Shown here: positions 26,182-37,853 of the stretch, one piece after another
Layout of the letters: each line of letters begins with the position of its first letter
Position numbering within the stretch: position 1 is the stretch's first letter
Assembly (NCBI GenBank): GCA_025642065.1
Contig: JAODUP010000715.1
Location: forward strand, 31,001-95,000
Direction of reading: 5' to 3'
DNA: 64,000 bases
From: Paralvinella palmiformis
Lineage: Eukaryota; Annelida; Polychaeta; Terebellida; Alvinellidae
Notes under the pieces: generated by a model
Told to the model about the DNA's origin: nothing
Seen by the model: the letters and a program-made list of their open reading frames with translations, nothing else
Database searches by the model: none
Program-made: the position numbers and the translations under genes

Positions 26182-27145
26182 TGTTGGAAATAAGAGCCCG
26201 ACACTTCTTGACCCGGGCGTGCATCTGTCTATAGTTGCCTGCCACGGTTGTCCTGGTGATATTCAACCTATTCTACATTTGGCACGGCAAATAAAACGGT
26301 TAAAATAATAAGAAACAATAATTTATTCAATGAACAAACCCAGATTTTTATTTGTCATTTTCAACATGTTTTTTTCCTGCAAATCAAGGCGGAAGTGAAC
26401 TTGAGTCTCATCATGCGTCCGCGGATGTTGTTGTGTTTATATTTTACACATGCTCTTTTTGGCATCGGAAGTATTGGTACGCCGGTGGTGATTGGCCAAA
26501 TATCAATGGAATCTCCCTTTTCAACCAAACATCAATCTTTTTACAGACATGGCTCTGATAGTTACCCAGGAAATTTAAATCTCACTCTGGGTATTTCGGC
26601 TCCATCTTTCCGTACTGCTCCCCTGTGAGTGGTGGGGGAGGAGGTTTCTCAACCACTCGAACATAGAGGCTGTGCTGATTAAGCGACAGCCTGGGGATTC
26701 TCCCCGAACAACAAAACCAATCTCACTCTTGCACGTCGTTATTTGTGGATTGAACCCCCCGAAAGAAGATATTTAATTTTATGCTGAAATAAGGATGGAT
26801 GTTTAATAACTAAATCATGAGTTGCTTTGTATTTCACATGGTGAAAATAAGATTAGGGCAATTTCTTTTTTTCTTGACCTCGCCATACCTACATTTGTAA
26901 ACCCATTTCCATTGACAATTATTCACCCCATCATGCATAAAGGATCAACTATTATGCCCCCTTGCCTAATATTTTTAGCCTATGCATTGTCCCTAACTGT
27001 TTGTGTGCACGTCCAGCTTGCTTTGCAGTTTCTGGGCTGCTATTCTCTTGCAGCACCTGGGCCGGGAACTTTTCATCAGCGCTGACAACTTTTAAGACTT
27101 GCCATCCCTGGTGTTTGATGATTTTTTAGGGAATTTCCAACACTG
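26179..27145 (+). mobile_element. hAT-like non-autonomous DNA transposon, 13-bp TIRs
   Basis: The left end is CAGTGTTGGAAAT at 26179; the right end on the - strand is CAGTGTTGGAAAT from 27145 inward, a perfect 13-bp inverted repeat starting CAG as in hAT elements. It sits inside a (TA)n(TG)n microsatellite, so an 8-bp target duplication cannot be recognised. Without the nested SINE and its extra target copy it is about 826 bp. No transposase motif was recognised in any frame, so it is probably non-autonomous. Confidence 0.75.
26589..26718 (+). mobile_element. 5'-truncated SINE, family C, nested in a hAT element
   Basis: The 130 bp match the last third of the 62147-62516 element in opposite orientation (GGGTATTTCGGCTCCATC through GAACAACAAAACC). 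It is flanked by identical AATCTCACTCT at 26578-26588 and 26719-26729. The 5' truncation plus target duplication is the mark of target-primed reverse transcription. It inserted into the 26179-27145 element. Confidence 0.85.
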
Positions 27146-27891
27146 TATATGTGTGCGTATTTTTTTTTAATTGTACATATAAAAAGGCAACAGGCACAGA
27201 GCATCAACATATTTAAACATCCTTGGAGCCCTACCTCCATAAATCTAAATACAAATGCAACTATATATACATTAATCTACAAATAAAATGTGCCATACCT
27301 CCACATATTGATAAATGTGTGCGTATACCTAAGCATGTGTCTGGTCTACTCATCAGCCTGTGGGAACCAGCTAATTCGCTTTTCGTGCGCGACAAATATG
27401 TCACACCCACAGGAAAGCGGCTACATGCAGGCTACGTACAAAAAGCGGAACACGTAAAAAACATACCATTTGATATCACAGCTCGCAACAAACAACACGT
27501 GCGTGTGGTTCAATGGTGACTTGCTACATACATATCATAACTATTTTGACACCACAGTTTACATTCAACAGTAATTTTCTGTGGTCAAAAAGAAACCTGT
27601 ATATAAAACATTTCGACACCTCAAATGCTGACCTCAGCTTTATTCTGGGTTCGAAAAACTAAATAAATCCTACCTATATCAACCACCAGTTCTTCTTATT
27701 TTGTCTTGGGTGTAATGGTGTATACTATATAATATTGATAGGCGCTCATTGCTAATAGACAGTTGTCTGATTTAGATATTGTTAATTATAATACTTTCGA
27801 GATTAAGTATAATTGTTATGATGAGTTAGGACTTGGTACATTATTTATCACTGAAATATGGAAAACTGATGAATTAGCCAGATGATGTAAT

Positions 27892-27896
<5 letters not shown>

Positions 27897-27944
<48 letters not shown>

Positions 27945-27973
27945 GCACATACATACGCACACACACATACACA

Positions 27974-28012
<39 letters not shown>
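27897..28012 (+). repeat. (CT)n(CA)n(TA)n compound microsatellite
   Basis: Three dinucleotide blocks in succession. Confidence 0.95.
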
Positions 28013-28014
<2 letters not shown>

Positions 28015-28324
28015 ATGTTATAAGATGCAAATAGATCATATATACGAATTACCAAAGTTGACAGGTCTATTTATGGCCATGATGTCATCTGGTTATAGCT
28101 AAGTTAATTACCTAGAGCTTATCATAACATAATTAATACTAGCTGTTTACTAGCTCTAGGATAGTAATATCTAAAATTGTCGCTGGCTATTGTTCTATTG
28201 ACATGTCTCATGGTTAGACCACAGGTATATCAAGTTAGGCTAGTCTCCAGACCAATGAGAGGCTGATATTATAAATAATCAGACCAGTTATTGGTCAGTA
28301 TTTTGACCTATCTTAGGGTGTTCA

Positions 28325-28436
28325 CATTGTACAATTGGTAGTGTGTTGCATTGTAAAACTCCAGACTTGGGGATCGAATCTGACCTCTAACTTTGGGTGT
28401 GTGTGTGTGGGATTTTATTTGATAATCCCAGTGACC
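28325..28436 (+). mobile_element. tRNA-headed SINE fragment, family B
   Basis: It has CAATTGGTAGTGTGTTGCAT (box A-like) and TTGGGGATCGAATCTGACC (box B-like), then a GT tract and GGGATTTTATTTG. It sits just before the 27-bp array at 28.5 kb. The assignment is by head structure only. Confidence 0.5.
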
Positions 28437-28530
28437 TATATAATTTCGTATCGACCAAGGTATGACTACTGTCAACTACAAACAAAACAATCAGTCATCA
28501 TAAACCTATCAGAGGGATGTCTTCAAGATA

Positions 28531-29218
28531 CTGACTGACCAGTAAACCAACTATCTGACCACTGACTGACCAGCCAACCCACAAACCACTGACTGACCAG
28601 CCAACCCACAAACCACTGACTGACCAGCCAACCCACAAACCACTGACTGACCAGCCAACCCACAAACCACTGACTGACCAGCCAACCCACAAACCACTGA
28701 CTGACCAGCCAACCCACAAACCACTGACTGACCAGCCAACCCACAGACCACTGACTGACCAACCAGTCCACAGACCACTGACTGACCAACCAGTCCACAG
28801 ACCACTGACTGACCAACCAGTCCACAGACCACTGACTGACCAACCAGTCCACAGACTACTGACTGACCAACCAGTCCACAGACCACTGACTGACCAACCA
28901 GTCCACAGACCACTGACTGACCAACCAGTCCACAGACCACTGACTGACCAACCAGTCCACAGACCACTGACTGACCAACCAGTCCACAGACCACTGACTG
29001 ACCAACTCGACCTTTTGACCACTGATTGACCAACTGACCAACCCTCCTACCAATCCATGACCTAACCTGACTGATTGTCTGTTGTCAGAGGAGTCATTAT
29101 AGAGTCCAGACAGAGGATCTATAGTTAGTCGGTGATCTATCTTCACGGGAAATAGCATAATTCAGGTTCTCGTTCTAGTGGTGACTGGAACCAAAACCAC
29201 GGCACCGTCTGCTCGCTG
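28531..29218 (-). repeat. Element with 27-bp tandem array, inverted copy 1
   Basis: 28531-29008 holds about 18 units of 27 bp in two blocks: TGACTGACCAGCCAACCCAC (first 7) and TGACTGACCAACCAGTCCAC (rest). 29009-29218 is unique flank. The whole block reappears as the reverse complement at about 33790-34356, with a nearly identical flank. The 27-bp unit gives - strand open frames of up to 174 codons (9-residue period GWSVSGLWT), with no sign of being a gene. Confidence 0.9.
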
Positions 29219-31736
29219 TCAGATACCAACGCATGCGCGCACGAACGCGCGTGCGCGCACACACACACACACGCACCGACCGAGAGAGAGAGAGATGCAC
29301 CTTTGTGTTGTGACTAGTACTGGTACTGATATTGCATAAATAAGTGATGAGAGACCCATAATGTTGTTACCTAGCCGTCTGGATACTCCACCCCCTCACG
29401 GTATCCACTTATTATGCTCTATTTAGGTGATGTTGTCTCTCAGCCTTCACAGAGTACACTATCAAGTGGGAAACACCCCCCCCCCTCCATACCGACTGTG
29501 GGGCGTTGATGTTTTTGTTTTGATTGGGGACGAGGTGGAGGGTATTTGGTCCTCTGCCCCCATAGGTCAGTGAGGTAGGTTGGGTCGAGCGGAGATGGTA
29601 TTTATTGGCTGACATACCGGGATATTAATGTGACCGGTTTGACAGCCTATTGTCGGCCATCATAATTTGTCCGCCAGACAATGTTTTTATTACGTCACGT
29701 TCGGTTCGTTGGTCCGTTGCCGCTGACATCCGGTTGATTCATGGTGGATTATGTCGGAGAATGTTTATGGATTTCCTCAGATTGTTATAGTTTATTATGG
29801 TTTGAGTTAAAATCTGTTTTGTCATCCATGTTGCTCTGTGTGCCATTTTTTGGTGTTTTTTTTTGTAGTTGCTTTAGCTAAGTTATGGTGTTGATAGGAT
29901 GGATGGATTAACCGTTTATGGTCAGCTTATGGAATGTCTAATTGTTGTCACATTCGTGAACACTTTGTTACAGTTGGCCAATGTTTGTGCGTGTGAAACA
30001 AATTGAAATTGTTTCACTCTCCCCAGATCATTACGAAATAAAATTGACTGCAGTTGTTGCCACCAGTTCACCAACATTTGACACTACAATACTGTTCTCG
30101 GATGGCAACAATATTAAAAATAATGTTTCAATGTCTTGTAACAACCGTAATTGTTTTCAGTTAAAATGTATTTGATGATCACACAAGTGAACGAACTATG
30201 ATAGCTGAAGGGGTGGGGGGTAGCAGAATTACATTGTAAAGTGACAGTGTAGTCTAGAAGTGTTTTGTTATAATTGTTAATAGTCTGAGACGTTTTAGAA
30301 CTCAGACCTGACTGTAGCTGAGTGATGGTGGATTTGATGAAACATTAACGTTTTATCAATCGATTTAGACGGAATAAAAAAATGACAACATGTTTTAGCT
30401 AATTTTTACTTGTACGTGATGAGCGGACTTGGCACCATCTGCTCCATTGGTGCGAGTTTTATGACATTACAGTGTGTGTGTGTGTGTGTGTGTGTGTGGT
30501 TAAAGGATGTTTTTGTAATTAAATTGTCATAAAGTTATAATTTCTTTCACCACTTCCATATATCTAAGTCATCTCTATAATGAGGTATATAATGGCTTCA
30601 CATTCTCCATTTTATTTGCCACTGTCAGCGGTTATGAAATAATTGCCGTTATTTCCTACCCCCACCATCCCCCCCCCCTCCCCCCACACTCAACCGTGTG
30701 ACTCTTATTACACAACATTAACATATTAATGTTTTCGGGGTTGAGCTTTTATAGTCTAAAAGCCTAATGGCCTCCCATTACTTAATACAGCCTATAGGGA
30801 CATGTTGTGTTGACATCCATTTTATGAGTTGACATTATTTTAGTAATTTATTCCGTCACTGGTAGTGAGTACTTTTAGTCAATTATTATTCTGTAATAAT
30901 GATCTAGGGCACAATAATTTGTTGTGTGTTTGTGTGTGTGTGTGGGGGGGGGGAGATTGGACTGATAGTTAATAGATATGACGTAAGGCCAGCTATTGTT
31001 GTTGGTGTTATTTAGTATTTGTGATATAAAACTATCTGTTAATTACGGGATTGTAGACCGTAATTTATCCAATAACCACTCGTTATTGTTACTGTTGGGT
31101 ACAGAAGAAAGGTCATTTGTTTAAATCAGAATTCTCTCGCATGTTTCATACAATTTTCTTGTTTTCAGGATTTATGCACGATTTGTATATGAAATCAGTT
31201 ATAAATATTAATTCTTTTTTTAACGACAAAGACAGTGGTTGTTGTTATAATTATTATTGTCAATGTTAGGCAGCATCTTCTACAGTGAAAGTGTTTAAGT
31301 CAAGCGATTTTCACTGTCAGGTTAATTGTTATTATCATTGTTATATGATCAAGTTATTCCTTGTTATCACTGTTATATAACCTATTCACCATATGGTAAA
31401 GTGCCGTCACCACGAAACACTCAGACTAATGAATTGATTCCCCAGAAGGTGACAATTAAGTATCTGGTAGCGGTGTCAGTTGGACGGATGGGAGGCGGTG
31501 AATTATTTCCAAGGACCGACCCGTCATTGTCTCATTAATCCTGTTGTCGTTATTAATTTGTTACACATTATTCGCTGATCAATCGTGGACTAAGATGGTA
31601 ATAAATGCTCCCCGTTGTGCCGAGTCCTAAGTAAAATCATGAAACCTAACTAGCCAAGATGTTCTCAGATATTCACTTTAGGCAGCCAGATGACGTATTA
31701 CAACACGAAAAGTCTAATAATACCACCCCCGCGTGC

Positions 31737-31737
31737 G

Positions 31738-31770
<33 letters not shown>

Positions 31771-31780
31771 GTGTGTGTGT
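31737..31780 (+). repeat. (CT)n(GT)n microsatellite
   Basis: CT run followed by a TG run. Confidence 0.95.
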
Positions 31781-32195
31781 TGATCAAAACAGGTGAAGGC
31801 TCGATGTCTTTGGTGTCCCAGTAGCCCGGGCTCAGATATCTGACAACCAAATGGCCGAGACATGTGTCAGCTAAAGGTATTATATATAGATCTGAAGATT
31901 GGCATTACAGGTAATCACCAACGAGTGCCATCTGCGAACGAAATGTAGCTGTTTTAGGTACTGCTGTAGCACACTTGTGGCATTATTGGTCTTATAATTT
32001 ATAAGTAAAAATGGCATTGACTGTTAATAATTTATATACCACTCTGAACGGCATCAATTGTTGTAAGGAATTTCACGATGACATCATCAATGTAGCGCAA
32101 TATGGTTTGAAAAATAGAATATTGGTAGACCATACCATGTTATAATATAACCTTTGATCTCTTACACTGGATGTGAAATGGTCTTGTTTTTCAGT

Positions 32196-32353
32196 CTCTT
32201 TTTATAGCCATTAAGCTAAATGTGTTAGTAACCTACAAAGGTGTTGCAACAGGGTTAAAGATGAAATAATATTCAGATATAGCTTTAAGCCACGATTTGA
32301 ACTCCGGCACTAGAGGACTGTAGTGAAATGCACTACCAATTTAGCTAAAGAGA
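32196..32353 (-). mobile_element. Worn tRNA-headed SINE, family A
   Basis: On the - strand the head reads TTTAGCTAAATTGGTAGTGC (box A-like) and GGAGTTCAAATCGTGG (box B-like), followed by ATATCTGAATATTATTTCAT and, further on, ACACATTTAGCTTAATGGC, diverged forms of the family A body. Confidence 0.55.
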
Positions 32354-33055
32354 CACAATCGTTTTAGATTCGCTGAGGAAGCTTAATTGGCAGATAATAA
32401 ATACTAATATTGTATTAGTAAGATAACAGAATATAATATTGTTATATACATTTATATAGTATTAAACTATTTAAACTCATTAAAAAGTTATATTGACATG
32501 GCATAAATGTGTGTTGACAAGTTGGGGTCATAGGTCATCCATCACCAGAAGTTAAAACGGAATAAATTATGAATGCCCCTTTGTAATACTCATCTTCATG
32601 TTTTTAGTTATTTAATTTTTTCCTCCAAGTCTTATTCATGTTTATTGACATCATTTAGTTAAATTTATTATCATCTTTCCACACAGTGTTAAAGATTCCT
32701 GATGTGAGACAACATTTTCAAAACTAAAACTACATGCATGTCCCCCCCCCCCCATGATACGGACGATGCTTTCCCTCTTGCTGGTTACTTTGATGGTTAC
32801 TAATTAATTATTTAGCCTTAAGTGTTGTCCTATTTAGTGATGTCAGAAACACCGGCAGATACCTTGTACTGCCTCTGGGAAATGATAAATGTCCACTGTT
32901 TTAGCCTTGTCTAATGACTGTAATGACGTAGAGATTCTCTATGTGTTTCTGTTGGCTAACGATATTTATGTGTTTATAATGTCCAGACAGTTATTCTTTC
33001 TGAGCTGGAGTCTTATTTTTTGGTTAGTACCTGTGAATGTGATAATTGAAGATAT

Positions 33056-33076
33056 CACACACACACACACACACAC

Positions 33077-33116
<40 letters not shown>
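33056..33116 (+). repeat. (CA)n(TA)n compound microsatellite
   Basis: About 23 bp of CA and then about 37 bp of TA. Confidence 0.95.
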
Positions 33117-33119
<3 letters not shown>

Positions 33120-33211
33120 GTGTAATTGCTTCTGTCTATGCACAACGTTATCCATTCTGTACAAGCACTAATGTTTATTGCAGGTATCTTGTGCATTGTG
33201 CTATCCAAAAG

Positions 33212-33216
<5 letters not shown>

Positions 33217-33260
<44 letters not shown>
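33217..33260 (+). repeat. (TA)n microsatellite
   Basis: Pure TA alternation, 100 bp after the previous one. Confidence 0.95.
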
Positions 33261-33262
<2 letters not shown>

Positions 33263-33789
33263 AATTGTTGCCCGATTCTGAGATGAGTGCAGGTTTTCTT
33301 TAGTCCTTTATTTCCAAGATAATTCCATCAGAAGCCATCATTATTGTTTGTTGAGAGAGTAGTAAACAGATCTGAGTAGGTGTTCCCTGGTGTACAACAA
33401 AGGATTTTGATTGATTGTGACAGATTAATAGCTTCTGGCTGTGACAGGTTGTATACCTGTCTGGTGATCCAGACAGGGAGGGGTGGTGGCATGTATCCCA
33501 CGGCAGTCATACAGAAGACTGTAATGTATTTTTAAGTAGTTTTACGTGTTCCATCTTCACATCATGGTCTGGTGTTAAATGTAAATGGTTGGATGGCATA
33601 CCTGTATCATATAATGGTTGGTACCTCTAGTATATAAAATGTCTAGACGTCCCAAGTTCGTCATCAGTTTGAGTGCTCTCAGTGATTCTCAGGTGATCCT
33701 TATTTTGTTTACTGCTTGGTCCAGTCATAAAATGAGTATCTGATTGGTTGATCCTGATTATTATAGTGTGTGTGTGTGTGTGCCCGCGC

Positions 33790-34356
33790 GCGAGCAGATG
33801 TTGCCGTGGTTTTGGTTCCAGTCACTACTAGAAGATAGATCACCGACTGACTATAGATCCTCTGTCTGGACTCTATAATGACTCTTCTGACAACAGACAA
33901 TCAGTCAGGTTAGGTCATGGATTGGTAGGAGGGTTGGTCGGTTGGTCATTCAGTGGTCAAAAGGTCGAGTTGGTCAGTCAGTGGTTTGTAGGTTGACTGG
34001 TCAGTCAGTGGTGACAGATCTGTGGACTAGTTGGTCAAGTCAATGATCTGTAGGCTGGCTGATCAGTCAGTGGTCTGTAGGCCAGCTGATCAGTCAGTGG
34101 TCTGTAGGCTGGTTGATTTAGTCAGTGGTCTGTAGGCTGGCTGATCAGTCAGTGGTCTGTAGGCTGGTTGATCAGTCAGATCTGTAGGCTGGCTGATCAG
34201 TCAGTGGTCTGTAGGCTGGTTGATCAGTCAGTGGTCTGTAGGCCGGCTGATCAGTCAGTGGTCTGTAGGCTGGCTGATCAGTCAGTGGTCTGTAGGCTGG
34301 TTGATCAGTCAGTGGTCTGTAGGCTGGCTGATCAGTCAGTGGTCTGTAGGCTGGTT
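33790..34356 (+). repeat. Element with 27-bp tandem array, inverted copy 2
   Basis: 33790-33965 matches the flank at 29009-29218 on the opposite strand over long runs (for example GGTTAGGTCATGGATTGGTA), apart from about 30 bp present only in copy 1. The array from 33965 on has about 14 units, mostly GTGGTCTGTAGGCTGGCTGA, some degenerate. The two arrays have drifted to different unit sequences. Confidence 0.9.
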
Positions 34357-34964
34357 GACATCCGAGTCCCTAATTATTTTAAATTTAATCAGAATGTTAT
34401 GGCCTGATAGCTATCAAAACTATATGTTCCCATTTTCAAACTAGACCTAATGTCTGCTATTTAAAGTATATGTTTATAATAATAGGTTTAATGTTATTAT
34501 GACAAGCAGAATGAACCTAGCCTTGAATTTCATAATACAGACTGGACATAACTGGACATAGGAAAGTTTAATCTATTCTTACACACTACTAAAGTGTGTG
34601 TGTTTGTGTGCGTGTTCTTACCCACCATTTCATTTGTCTGTCTGACTGTCAAACTCTAAGCAGCCAGAGATAATTTGTTTAATATGGCATGATTATAAGC
34701 AATCCATAGCGTGGTGTATTAATGGTGATCAGTCAACATGAGGCTTTATGTTGCTATTCCAACCAGTATGGCTGATATAGCTTATATATGTAATATAACT
34801 CAGTCCTTATAAGGAAATCATAATGCTGGAATCTCTGCTAAATGAACACCCCCCTCCATGTTAGTAGAATAGCAAAATGCTTCCACCATTATCCTGTCCT
34901 AACGTTTATTTATCCATAATTATGGTATAATGTCATGGGTTAAAAAATGGTTATGGTTGCCGAA

Positions 34965-35265
34965 GACTGTTATACTGTGGCAGAAACATTCTGGACGTGT
35001 TTTGTAGACTGTTATACTGTGGCAGAAACATTCTAGACGTGTTTTGTAGACTGTTATACTGTGGCGGAAACATTCTGGACGTGTTTTGTAGACTATTATA
35101 CTGTGGCAGAAACATTCTAGACGTGTTTTGTAGACTGTTATACTGTGGTAGAAACATTCTGGACGTGTTTTGTAGACTTATAAAGTTATATACTGTGGTA
35201 GAAACATTCTGGACGTGTTTTGTAGACTGTTATACTGTGGCAGAAATATTCTGGACGTGTTTTGT
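34965..35265 (+). repeat. 42-bp minisatellite, 7 copies
   Basis: The unit is GACTGTTATACTGTGGCAGA, AACATTCTGGACGTGTTTTG, TA. The sixth copy has a short TTATAAAGTTA-type insertion. It ends about 840 bp before exon B. The open frames across it on both strands reflect the 14-codon period. Confidence 0.92.
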
Positions 35266-36100
35266 TTTACACCAAATTTTACACTTTAGTTTGGATAGAT
35301 GTATTACCATTCTATCCTGGTTTATGGAACTGTGTCATCTATGACTATTATAAATTGGTATTAATTTGTCCTCAATTTTTGTGCCATTGAGGATGGTGCT
35401 AAACCTTTTTGGTTGTTGTGAGTAAATATTTGTGGTTATTGGCATAAGTTGATTTCACATATTTTGCGATTCATTATCAACGTTTTTGAGATTCATGAAG
35501 ATCTTTTTTTTAATAGAAGTCAGTTTCAGCGCAGTTTTAGTCATGTGACTTCTTTTATTGGCTAATTTATGGGTATTACAAAAAAACAAGATTACTGGAA
35601 TATAAAAATAAAAATAAATAAAAGTCATCTTCTGTTGTTTATAGACTTCCCAATAATAATAATAATAATAATGTAGATGTAATAAAGTTCCCTTACTTAA
35701 CTAGCAGTAGCCATTCAAAGTTACTGTATAATGATACTCCAAATATTATGTATAAAAAAAGGATTTAAGCCATAATCATTATTTATCTGTAGAAGTGCCT
35801 CCTCTGTGTTCTGTGAAAGTTTGACATGCACCCATTGCTCTTTATTCATGTATGTTTGATAATTCTCATAGACACATTTTAGAGAGTCTACATCATGTCA
35901 CTACAGTCTCATAAAAAATTCTCCATGAAATTCATCCATTTGTCAGGTTGATTAAGAAATAAAATACCTGTTCATATTTAATGGAGACAGTTTGTTCAAT
36001 CCACTGTTCGCTTTGTTAAAAGTATATGATAACAGTTTTTGTTTACTATGTATTTCTTACATCATGTCACTACAGTCTGACATTTGTTTGTTTGTTATAG

Positions 36101-36351
36101 ATCTACCTACTGCAGCGTAACATCAACCAGACAGTGACACAGGGGATAGATTCGCTGAAACGTGTCTATGAGAATTATCCAACATACACGAACGAAGAGC
36201 GACGAGTGCACGTCGAGCTGTCCCAGAAGACGGAAGACTCATTCTACTATGCGCAGCAGATCTTACACAATGTGGCCATAGTGAATCAAAGAGCGAAGAG
36301 AGTGAACATCGATAAAGTGATTCATTACATTGATCAGTACGGCTACTACAG
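36101..36351 (+). CDS. TTYH: TTYH exon B: first extracellular domain
   Basis: The acceptor is tttgttatag and the donor is GTAGAG. The exon opens on a codon boundary and encodes 83 codons plus AG, the first two bases of an Arg codon completed by the next exon. The peptide starts IYLLQRNINQTVTQGID and ends near VIHYIDQYGYY. It is helical and polar with no membrane segment, as expected for the first extracellular domain. An N-Q-T glycosylation sequon lies near residue 9 of the exon. The closing YGYY-R runs into exon C to give the family's YRWL junction at the start of TM3. This is the largest coding exon in the window and lies 33.4 kb after exon A. Confidence 0.94.
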
Positions 36352-37718
36352 GTAGAGGGCAGGAGAAGATCAAATATTATTAATTAGCATCTTAGTGGTG
36401 TCCTTCATCTTGGGCTTTTTATATTTGTTTCCAAAAACAAAATGATGCCATGTTTGGCCACAGAGCTGTATATGATTTGCTTGACTTCAGGCTAAGTCTA
36501 TGCTGTGTTTTATCTTAATTGTTATTCATTACTTTTGGAATATTACTAGTATTAGGTTATAATGCAGTGCTAAGGAAAAACTACGGTCCTTGCAAATCCA
36601 TGCCAAATACAACGTTAATTCCAGTATACGTTTAATTTGGTATAGGCAGGTATGTGCTAAAATATGGAAAAAAAAACTATAAATGATTGTTGAATGCTCC
36701 TCGGACATTTAGACTGATCTTACACGTTGGTCAAGTCCGAAGTGTCCGACGTTTTTCTGTAACACTGTAATTAGCTAAATTTTGATTATAAACTACCGAT
36801 TGAAAGTCTGATTTGTTACACCAGTAAATCAGAACCTACCCTCCCCCATTTTGTGCAGGAATTCATGATATTATACAGCAGTGAATATATTTATAAAAAA
36901 AACATATATCACTTTGGAGAGAAGTAGGAAAATTGTGGCCTCAATGGTTGTAGTGTAGTCGAGGATTTTGATCGCTTTGCTAGGATGTCCCATGCTGGTT
37001 ATCACCGCTGTTTGAGTTGACACACAGTGCACCATCTGTCCATCAACATGTAATAACCACAATGCTGTAGAGAGCCAGCGCTGGATCAGACAGAGAAAGT
37101 CTGGGTCAATTTGTTTTGTTTAATTGAGTTATTTTATACAGGTCTAACAAAGGAAACAAGGATCAGCCATAAAGCATGTCTCTTAATTTACTATTGTTAC
37201 TGTAATATATCTAGTACCTGTAGGTAGCTCTGTAAGGATAACAGTTACGGTGATAATATAAGTCAGACTCAAATAGAGCTCATTATCATCAATTATTATA
37301 TTTTGACATTACATGGATGAATGATGATACTTCACTGTAGATAATGTGTAAATAAGTTGTTTTATAATTAATGTATTGCACATCATTCTATAAGGTGAAT
37401 TCCCTTGATTATTTAAGAATGTAGGATAGGCTAATGTTTAAAATAATATAAAACCTTTAAAGATTTGAATTTAGCAACCCTACTGATTCTACTTAAATAG
37501 ATCCTATAGTGAGTGATAATATAACAAGAGTTGATGAAATAATTCCTATTTATATTTATCAATACAATTTCTGATAATTGTATGATGGATCTCTAGTTGG
37601 CAAAATAGAAAGACTGGAAAATTAGTTTAGATTTTTGTGTTCAAACTGTATGCCATACATTTAATATAATTTAATTTATTGATTCTCTGTGGTTGGCATC
37701 ATCCTGTTTACTATTTAA

Positions 37719-37853
37719 TCATTGTATAATTTTGCCTCTCCGCTCGAGTCATATGGTGATTGTCCATTTAGTGTTGCAGCCTTCACTTTGTGGAATAGGT
37801 TACTGGCAGATATTAGAAATGCGTCGTCTCTTGAAAATATTAAATCTGTTTAA
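37719..37853 (+). pseudogene. Non-LTR retrotransposon reverse-transcriptase C-terminal remnant
   Basis: In the frame of 37752 (TAT GGT GAT) the translation contains SYGDCPFSVAAFTLWNRL and then ADIRNASSLENIKS before a TAA stop at 37851. The YGDxxFSVAAxxLWNxLPxxIRxAxSLxxFKS pattern is the well-known extreme C-terminus of LINE (CR1/L2/Jockey-like) reverse transcriptases. An in-frame stop lies just upstream (37716), so only about 40 codons survive. An AT-rich (ATT)n-like tail follows at 37870-37895. A dead, 5'-truncated insertion. Confidence 0.7.

Larger units (their letters stand above)
2729..36100 (+). other. 33.4-kb intron between exons A and B
   Basis: This single intron takes up over half of the window and holds most of its repeats, each listed separately. 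Stretches in which I see nothing beyond ordinary AT-rich intron and short simple repeats are about 3000-3450, 3870-4970, 5730-8880, 13490-14960, 15080-16380, 17000-18430, 18500-20040, 21340-22650, 27530-27890, 29300-33050 and 34360-34960. Open frames of 60-110 codons in these parts do not resemble known proteins and lack splice context. Confidence 0.8.

Noticed and set aside
28498..29033. 160- to 174-codon - strand open frames with GWSVSGLWT repeats
   Set aside because: Product of the 27-bp tandem array; all three - strand frames are open across most of it.
34168..34444. Two overlapping open frames with WSVGWLISQ-type repeats
   Set aside because: They lie in the inverted copy of the 27-bp array.
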